Shown here one piece after another: positions 57,323 to 64,000 of a stretch of 64,000 nt of DNA. The position numbers were made by a program, and so were the translations under genes. The notes beneath the pieces are model-generated. The model was not told where the DNA came from. It was given only the letters and a program-made list of their open reading frames with translations, and searched no databases. Position 1 is the stretch's first letter; each line of letters begins with the position of its first letter. Source of the stretch: Quercus robur (Eukaryota > Streptophyta > Magnoliopsida > Fagales > Fagaceae). The stretch covers positions 70,969,761 to 71,033,760 of the forward strand of contig NC_065537.1 of assembly GCF_932294415.1 (NCBI RefSeq). The letters are read 5' to 3'.

Positions 57323-57605
57323 CTATGGTCTTCCTAGAAGCACATGGTATGAGACTTCCATTTTCACCACATGGAAGCGAGCTAGAGAAGCTATTGGGCC
57401 TACTTTCAACCACAGCTGAATGTGGCCTCTGGCATACTCGCCTCTTCCCCCAAACCTTGTTACTTCCATTGGGCATCCTAGAATCTTTCTTTTTGAAATT
57501 CCTGCTGCTTGTAAAGTGCTTAGTGGGATAAGGTTTACTGAAGCGCCTATATCCACCAAGGCTCTCTTGATGGGGATCTGATTTATAAATACTGCCAAGT
57601 AAAGG
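57323..57605 (-). pseudogene. Tat-element aspartic protease domain
   Basis: The frame starts inside LTR sequence and gives KRALVDIGASVNLIPLSTL, the retropepsin active-site strand with Ile where Thr or Ser normally follows the catalytic Asp. It then gives EVSYHVLLGRP, the second flap-strand motif. The following frame (to about 56990) continues with a linker (KGRLNGRMIRI, WEDIQNYPKL). The N-terminus is cut by the LTR insertion. Confidence 0.7.
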
Positions 57606-60036
57606 TGTAACATCCCGTGAGTTTAAAAAAAAAAAAAAAAAAACTAAGTCAGAATTTTGTGGACCACATGTGCCCCCACCTAACCCCACTGCCCATCATT
57701 CTCATCCACTCAATTTCACCCACATCTCCTCTCTTTTGGCCGGCTCTCTCCTTTCTTTCTTTCTTTCATTTTCTCTCTTTTCTTTTCATTTTGCTAAAAC
57801 ACACACACACTCACCCGCCAGCCTCCACTCCAAAATACACTATCTCACCATCATTTTTCCGGCAAGATCACTGGAAAAATACTTAGGAACTCCAAAGCAT
57901 CTTTTTATTTGAGGTAAAAGTTCAAATCTTTTTTTGATGAGTATTATGTTCTTGTTTGAGGTTATTTTACTCAAGCTTTAATAATGTTATTCATGTGATT
58001 TAAGAGCTTTGGAAATGATATTCATGTGTTTATATGTATGGATTTTGGTCTTGGTGGATGTATTTGATGGGTGAGTTCATGATTTTTACAATGATGGTTA
58101 TCTAAGGCTTGTTGTGATGAAAATTTAGAGATTTTGAGTTATAATATGTGATAGATGATGAATATAATTTTTATTGATTATTTGGAGCTAGTTAAAGATT
58201 TAAATTGTTTGTCTTGGAGAAAATTATGATTTTGGTGTCATGGGTCACTTGATGATGTTATAAAAATCTTGTGGGAAGCACTTGTAAAGTGTGGAGGTTT
58301 TGATGTTAGATATGACACCTTGAAAGATTTATGAGTATAAATGGGAGTCTATGCCTTGCAAATTAAAGTGTTTTGAGAAATTTTGGCAGTAGAATACATT
58401 ACATGTGAGGTTGAATACTAGGCTTGCCTAATTGAGTTCTTACTTGGCAATTCCTAATTTGTAGTTAGATACAATTTCAAGCTTTGTGCTCATTGTGATA
58501 GATTTGCTTGACATTGTTTAGGTTCTAGCTAATCTCCCCTTGGAGATTGGAGAATTAGGATTTTGTGGTTGCGAGGTAAGTAGCTTTTTAATGGGTATTT
58601 TTGGAAAATAACCATATCTTATAAATATTGTTTTTGAGTCAAACACATTTTGGAAAATGATATATATGGATATATGCTTTCTTAAAAGTATTGTGTTGTG
58701 ACCCTTACTATATATGAAAAATGCATCATATTTGATATTACGTTTGGGGAAATGCATGAATTGTTGATATGGAAAAATGAGCATCTTTTATTTAATCTTG
58801 GATAAGAAAATCATTGATTTTATGGTGTATTGAAAAGTTAAAGATGCTTATCTTGTCTTGTATTATTTGAGAAATTGTTAGAAAACCTTTTGACAAGAAT
58901 GAAGTTTGAAAACCTTACAAACTTTGCAGAAGTTAGATTATTTAAGGTTTTCTGAAACTATTTGGATATGAACTATGTGTTTCAAAGTAAGGTAACCTGT
59001 GAGTTTATGTGATTTTAGCCCTATGCCATGTGTGATTTCCCGGTGATCACCCGATTTGATTTCCCTAGTCTTTGTGACAATGGAATCAAATTTAGGTCAG
59101 TGCCCTTTCACTTTGGATGACGCGTTCTTCCCTGCTATCCATGGGGGGAAGAGGTTCCTTGATTGTGTGTGGGTGAGGCTGTTGTCCATGGGGCCAAGAG
59201 ACCACATGCAAGAGAGGTCCTATTTGACGCGTTCTTTCTGCTGCCTATAGGGGGAGAGAAAAACCTTGAGGGTATGGGTGAGGCTGCTGTCCATAGGGCC
59301 AAGAGTCTGCATACTAGAGAGGATAATATCATGCCAGTTGTGAATGGGTGGATCCCCTGACCGGTGTATGTGGTAGTGTGGTAGATTTGTGATAATTTAT
59401 CGTATGTTAGATATTATGGTTTTAGAAATTATATTGTTGATACTCATAGATTATGGTATATAGTTTCAAGGTATATTTACTTTGAGAAAATTTGTGCTTC
59501 ATTATGTAATCATTCTTGTCATATTATTATTATTGAAGATGAAACTTACATTTCCCCCACCCCCATTATTGTGCTACTTACTGGGCTTTGTCTCATTCTA
59601 TTATTTTTATAACTTTTCAGAGTAGGTAACAATCTTTTGAGACAGCTTTTTGGTGGCTAATAGTAGTTAGACTAACTATTGATGGAGGCTGAATTTTTGT
59701 GTAATGGATATGTTAGATGGTGTACATCTTAGACTAGGCTTGACTCATTCTTTTGTATATTATAGTGATTATGACTGTATTTCCACTGATGGGACAAGCT
59801 GTTGTTATGTAATTGTTGTTTTCAGACCTCTATTCTTTTGTGGCCTATGGTCCTTGTAATTAATGCTTAGAGCTTTGACTTACTCTGAAAGTATATTCTA
59901 TGGGATGATTATGATAATTCTTGTTGTTGGCACTTGATAATAATTATGTGGATTGAATTGTCAAAAAGGAAAAAATTTACAAGTACTTGAGACGTTTCTC
60001 TCATACTTTGGACCCTTTGGGGTTTGGGGCGTGACA
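57606..60036 (+). mobile_element. 5' LTR of a Del/Tekay-like Ty3/gypsy element
   Basis: It starts TGTAACATCCC and ends GGGGCGTGACA, 2431 bp, followed after four bases by a PBS. The left flank is AAAGG inside the Tat protease; the right target duplication is not in the window. It matches the LTRs at 29680-31969 (inverted) and 31970-40465. It contains two units of about 107 bp (from about 59118 and 59225). Confidence 0.85.
59118..59332. repeat. Two tandem units of about 107 bp in the LTR
   Basis: Each starts GACGCGTTCTT and contains GGGTGAGGCTG and GGGCCAAGAG at equal spacing. The same pair is found inverted at 30420-30660. Confidence 0.7.
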
Positions 60037-60040
60037 GTTA

Positions 60041-60052
60041 TGGTATCAGAGC
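60041..60052 (+). other. Primer-binding site, initiator methionine tRNA
   Basis: TGGTATCAGAGC, complementary to the 3' end of plant initiator tRNA-Met, four bases after the LTR end. Confirms the LTR boundary and orientation. Confidence 0.9.
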
Positions 60053-60265
60053 TTAGGTTATGATTCTGTAGACTTTGAAAATAGGAATTAATTTTGATTT
60101 AAGTCAGAGCATTAGGGGTTTGATGAATTCTTTATTTTGTTCCTTTGTTTCAGCTTCCGCCTGCTATTCTTTTTCCTTACCTATCTTTTCTATGTTAACC
60201 TTCTATGTTGCCTTGTGATTTACTTGCTTGTTTCTTGGGTATAGGTATAAGTACCTTGGTACATT

Positions 60266-61348
60266 ATGCCTCCTAAAAAGAAAGCACGTAAAGTAAGGCA
60301 TGTGGATGAGGTTACAACTCCAGAGCATGGCCATAGGCAATGCCAAGAGCATGAGAGATCTGTCACTCCTGATGGTGGCGAGATTGATGAGGTGGCAGAC
60401 AGGATTTATGCTAGGATTGCTAGAGCCGTCCAAGGTGGTGAACGTAGGAGGGGGGATTGCCTTTTTACGGAGTTTCGTAAGCAAAACCCTCCAACTTTTG
60501 ATGGGGGACCTGATCCTATGGCAGCAGAGAATTGGCTGCTAAAGATGGAAAAATTACTGAGAGCCCTTGAATGTATTGATGCTCAGAAGGTGTTGTATGC
60601 CACTTATGCTCTTCAGGGTTCTACTGATAGATGGTGGTCAAGCACTGAGCCATTGTTGAGTTCGGAGTTGGGAAGGGGCACTCCCATTACTTGGGAGAAG
60701 TTTAAGGAAGTTTTCAATAGGACATACTTCCCCGATGTAGTGAGGGACCGTAAAGCAAGAGAATTTTCTGATTTGGTTCAGGGGGCTATGACAGTGGAGG
60801 AGTATGTTGCTAAGTTTATTGAGCTCTCTCGCTTTGCTCCTTACTTGATTCCGGATGAGTCCAAGAAAGTGAAAAAGTTTCGGGAGGGCCTTGATGGTAG
60901 GATTCGCCCTCTCATTATAGCCTCTGGAGTGGATACTTTTACTGAGGCTGTGAAGCGGGCAATGAGTCTTGAAGAAGACTTTAAGTACAACCCCAGTTCC
61001 AAGGAGAGTGAAAAGAACCAAGGGCCCTTTCATTCTCAACACGATAAGGGTCAAGGGCATAAGAAAGGATTCTTTAAAAACTCGGGTAATAGAGGACAAT
61101 CTTCTAGGCATAGCAAGAATGCCTATCCTCAGTCTGGTGATAAGAAATCTTGCTCTCGTTGTGGTAAACTTCATGATGGACAAAATTGTGATGGAGTCAA
61201 GATTTGCTTTACTTGTAAGCAACCCGAACACTTTGCTAGAGATTGCCCAAGTTCTAAGGGCTCGGGTTCCTCTTCCTCATCTCAAGTTGCAAAGGGTAAT
61301 GACAATGGGAAGAAGGTGCAAGGTAGAGTGTATGCCTTGACTACTTAG
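60266..61348 (+). CDS. Gag of the Del/Tekay-like gypsy element
   Basis: 360 residues, starting with a basic MPPKKKARK. The retrotransposon gag core spans about residues 75-230 (NPPTFDG, WLLKMEKLLRAL, WWSSTEPLL, TWEKFKEVFNRTYFP, EFSDLVQGAMTVEEY). It is followed by a basic linker, an imperfect zinc knuckle (CSRCGKLHDGQNC) and a canonical CCHC knuckle CFTCKQPEHFARDC (from about residue 314). It should form the particle and bind genomic RNA. The frame ends at a TAG that is in frame with the downstream protease. Confidence 0.9.
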   Translation: MPPKKKARKVRHVDEVTTPEHGHRQCQEHERSVTPDGGEIDEVADRIYARIARAVQGGERRRGDCLFTEFRKQNPPTFDGGPDPMAAENWLLKMEKLLRALECIDAQKVLYATYALQGSTDRWWSSTEPLLSSELGRGTPITWEKFKEVFNRTYFPDVVRDRKAREFSDLVQGAMTVEEYVAKFIELSRFAPYLIPDESKKVKKFREGLDGRIRPLIIASGVDTFTEAVKRAMSLEEDFKYNPSSKESEKNQGPFHSQHDKGQGHKKGFFKNSGNRGQSSRHSKNAYPQSGDKKSCSRCGKLHDGQNCDGVKICFTCKQPEHFARDCPSSKGSGSSSSSQVAKGNDNGKKVQGRVYALTT

Positions 61349-61369
61349 GATGCTCAGGCCACGGATACA

Positions 61370-62448
61370 GTGGTGGCAGGTATACTTCCTTTGTTCTTTG
61401 CACATGCTAAAGTTCTTTTTGATCCTGGTTCTACGCATTCTTTTGTTTCTTGTGCATTTGCTAAAAATCATGAAAAGAGCCCTGAACTACTTGATTTTGA
61501 GTTATCGGTTTCTACCCCTGTTGGTGATACTTTAATGACTAATCTTGTGCTTAAGTCTTGTATTATTTGTATTGAGGGTAGAGAGTTATTGGCTGATTTG
61601 GTGTTGTTAGATATGCATGATTTTGATGTCATTTTGGGCATGGATTGGTTGGCTTCTTACCATGCTAGTGTGCATTGTTTTGAGAAAGAGGTGGTGTTTA
61701 GGCCTCCAGGTGAATCAGAATTTCTATTTAAGGCTTCATGTTTGCCTTTTATGCCTTGTGTGATATCATGCATACAAGCAAACCGCTTGCTTAGAAAGGG
61801 ATGCCAAGGATTCCTTGCTAGTGTAGTGGAGTTACAAAGTGGAGAATCGGAGATAGGAGACATTCCCATTGTGAGGGAGTTTTCAGATGTTTTTCCTGAT
61901 GATCTACCTGGGTTGCCCCCGGATCGTGAGATTGAGTTCTCTATTGATCTCCTTCCTGGCACTGCACCTATTTCTAAGGCACCATATAGAATGGCACCCT
62001 CAGAGTTGAAAGAACTTAAGGAGCAATTGGTAGAATTGTTGGACAAAGGGTTTATTCGCCCTAGTGCCTCGCCTTGGGGAGCTCCAGTTTTATTTGTCAA
62101 GAAAAAGGATGGATCTATGAGATTATGTATTGATTATCGTGAGCTTAATAGAGTCACCATAAGGAATAAATATCCTTTGCCTCGTATCGATGACCTATTT
62201 GATCAGTTGCAAGGAGCACAAGTCTTTTCTAAGATTGATCTTCATTCTGGTTACCATCAGTTGAAGATTAAGGGTGAGGATATACCAAAGACGGCCTTTT
62301 GGACTAGATATGGTCATTATGAATTTTTGGTGATGCCGTTTGGATTAACTAATGCCCCTGCTGCTTTTATGGATTTGATGAATAGGGTATTTCATGAGTA
62401 CTTGGACCGATTTGTCATTGTGCTCATTGATGATATTTTGATTTATTC
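61370..62448 (+). pseudogene. Pol (protease and reverse transcriptase) of the Del/Tekay-like element, truncated
   Basis: Same frame as Gag, separated by a single stop at 61346. Protease: [13 protein letters not shown] (near 61415) and [11 protein letters not shown] (near 61625). [19 protein letters not shown] (61977), [20 protein letters not shown] (62093), [13 protein letters not shown] (62228), [17 protein letters not shown] (62332) and the catalytic LIDDILIYS (62422). Coding homology then stops at the Copia LTR at 62449; the frame runs on by chance to 62482. RNase H, integrase and chromodomain are missing from the window. They may continue beyond its right edge behind the Copia insertion. 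Confidence 0.85.
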
Positions 62449-63557
62449 TAAGAGTTCAAAAACGTGTACAAAACACCTTTGAACGTTTAGACCCCCAAAT
62501 TACAACTTAACCAATTCAAGCAATATGTCAAACAACTAGTGTGCGGAAACTTAACATATGCTATAATATGAAATTGGTTAAAAACTATCTAAGCCAAAAC
62601 AGAATAAAATCCACAGCAGATAATATAAAGGCAAAGATAGAGAGGAAGGAAGATGCAAACACAAGGACAACACACGATGTGTTATCGAAGAGGAAACCGA
62701 AGCCCTCGGCGTAAAACCTCTCCGCCGCCCTCCAAGCGGTCAATAATCCACTAGAAAATGTAGTTGGGATACATGAACAGCAATAGACCCTCCAAGCCTA
62801 ATCTACCCAGTGCACCTAAGCCCTCCAAGCTTCTTGCTCCAACGAGGTTGCGCCGAACCTTTTTCTTTTCTAGCTTCCCGGATTCCGCTACTAGACCGTA
62901 GCATCAACCAATGAAGATTGGTTCCTTCCTAACTGCTTCCCAGAAATCCAAACAACTGTCTCACAGTGATGATGATGGTGAGAACCAGGTTTGGTATAAT
63001 GCCTCTAAAGGATTTGACAATGGAGAGGAAGAGAGATGAGGAATTTGAAGAGACTCTAAGGTATAGATTGTGGGTGAAACAATCTGGTTTTTCTTTAGGG
63101 TTTCTCTTTCAAAATTCTCTCTGGAAGCTCTCTTTCAATCGTGGGTAAAAGGGGTATTTATACTGGAGTGGGAGAGGAATGTGAAACGTCAGGTTTTACA
63201 AAACAGGGGTGGCTCGCGGCTTGACCTCGCGGCTTGACTAAGTCGCGAGATCCAGTCGCGAGTTAACCGTATGGCCAGTTGTCCTGTTTTGTCCTGTAGT
63301 GCTCCAGCTAGCATGACTGTTCATCTTCCAGCATGCTTGGCACGTGTGCTGCTTCTGGCGGCTTGCAGCCGTGAGTCACCCGCGAGTCCCAGTCGCGAGT
63401 CTCTGTTTTCTTGCACACTCTTGAGCAATCTTCACTCTATCTCACTCACTACCCTTACAACAAACCCACCTAAATACAGGGTTACTAAATGCTGAATTAC
63501 AAGCAAATTTGGCACGGAATAAAGCCAATTAGATGGTTGAATAAATTCAACCTTACA
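62449..63557 (-). mobile_element. 3' LTR of a SIRE-like Copia retrotransposon
   Basis: Minus orientation: it starts TGTAAGGTTGAATTTATTC at 63557 and ends TTTTTGAACTCTTA at 62449. It aligns over its length with the solo LTR 12129-13211. It interrupts the Del RT. The terminal CA seems mutated to TA. Confidence 0.8.
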
Positions 63558-63571
63558 ATCTCCCCCTTTGG
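63558..63571 (-). other. Polypurine tract of the SIRE-like Copia element
   Basis: Minus-strand CAAAGGGGGAGAT directly before the LTR start, the plus-strand primer site for reverse transcription. It shows that the LTR is the 3' LTR. Confidence 0.8.
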
Positions 63572-64000
63572 CTATTCCGTGACAAAACCCTAAAACAGAC
63601 TTTAGACTTAACATGTGAGTTGGGAACAGTTGAACAAAACTCACACACACCTAACTCTAGAAGCTGTGAAGCACTTGAATCATATGAACATAATACTCCT
63701 GAAACACAACAATACACCATGATCATTGTAAGCAGAAAATTATAAATGCATATGAAACAAGCAATATGTGATCAAGCAAAGATGGAGTTAAAAAACAAAC
63801 CATGGCTTGATCAACCAAGTGAACACCACAAGGTAGTGATCACAGTGCTCATTCACACTTGGAATGAACACAAGGACATACAAGTTAACAAGCACAAGAC
63901 AAGACACTTGTATGCTCAACACTCAACCAATGCATAACACACAAGGTATATGCATCTAGGAACAATCCTACAAGGGCACAAGAGTGACAGTACATAAACC
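63572..64000 (-). mobile_element. 3' internal non-coding region of the SIRE-like Copia element
   Basis: Continues to the window edge with no long reading frame, as in the long untranslated region before the 3' LTR of SIRE/Maximus elements. The coding part would lie to the right of the window. Confidence 0.6.

Larger units (their letters stand above)
53204..57605 (-). pseudogene. Tat-type Ty3/gypsy pol (PR-RT-RNH-aRNH-IN), 5' truncated
   Basis: Read on the minus strand from 57605 to the stop at 53204 the domain order is protease, reverse transcriptase, RNase H, a second archaeal-like RNase H, and integrase. A second RNase H after the first is diagnostic of the Tat lineage (Tat/Ogre/Retand). 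Several frameshifts and stops break the frame (for example near 56320, 56107 and 55800), so no polyprotein can be made. Gag and the 5' LTR are missing because the Del element at 57606 sits in the protease. The polarity is opposite to the PMD gene 306 bp downstream. Confidence 0.85.

Noticed and set aside
62449..62482. Continuation of the Del RT frame to 62482
   Set aside because: These codons coincide with the end of the Copia LTR when aligned with the solo LTR at 12129, so the extension is chance read-through.
1..64000. CRISPR arrays, operons, rRNA genes or organelle DNA
   Set aside because: No regularly spaced short repeats, no rRNA or plastid/mitochondrial gene sequence recognised. The genome is eukaryotic nuclear.

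Overview
The window is nuclear DNA of a flowering plant. Plant-type gene families (F-box/FBA, a seven-exon cyclophilin, a subtilase, plant mobile domain) sit in AT-rich DNA dominated by plant LTR retrotransposons, LINEs, an Au-type SINE, Helitrons and TIR elements. The mix suggests a woody eudicot, possibly Fagaceae; that placement is a guess from overall flavour, not from a diagnostic sequence.

Layout. 1-11 kb: an intact single-exon F-box gene (1600-2805, minus) and a decayed tandem paralogue of the whole locus (about 5970-10445). The paralogue is cut by a Helitron and carries a TTAA-flanked MITE. A LINE fragment with an Au-like SINE nested in it lies between them. 11.5-13.8 kb: a TTA-flanked TIR element containing a perfect solo Copia LTR. 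14.5-22.3 kb: a cyclophilin of the CYP22/PPIH type, the best-supported expressed gene, with all seven exons readable and a LINE in its last intron. 24.8-28.2 kb: a short hAT-like element next to a broken subtilase gene. 29.7-40.5 kb: two related gypsy LTRs head to head, the right one opened by two exactly abutting Helitrons (32711-34324 and 34325-39294). 40.8-43.5 kb: a non-autonomous hAT element containing a Tourist-like element.

44.3-64 kb is a nest: a Copia LTR fragment; a Tat-type gypsy element on the minus strand carrying an intron-containing plant mobile domain (PMD) gene on the opposite strand; a Del/Tekay-like gypsy element that interrupts the Tat protease; and a SIRE-like Copia element that interrupts the Del reverse transcriptase. 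The Copia family appears three times in the window, in both orientations.

Only the F-box gene and the cyclophilin look intact. The most unusual object is the antisense, intron-retaining PMD gene in the gypsy element, with its 5' region duplicated in tandem.
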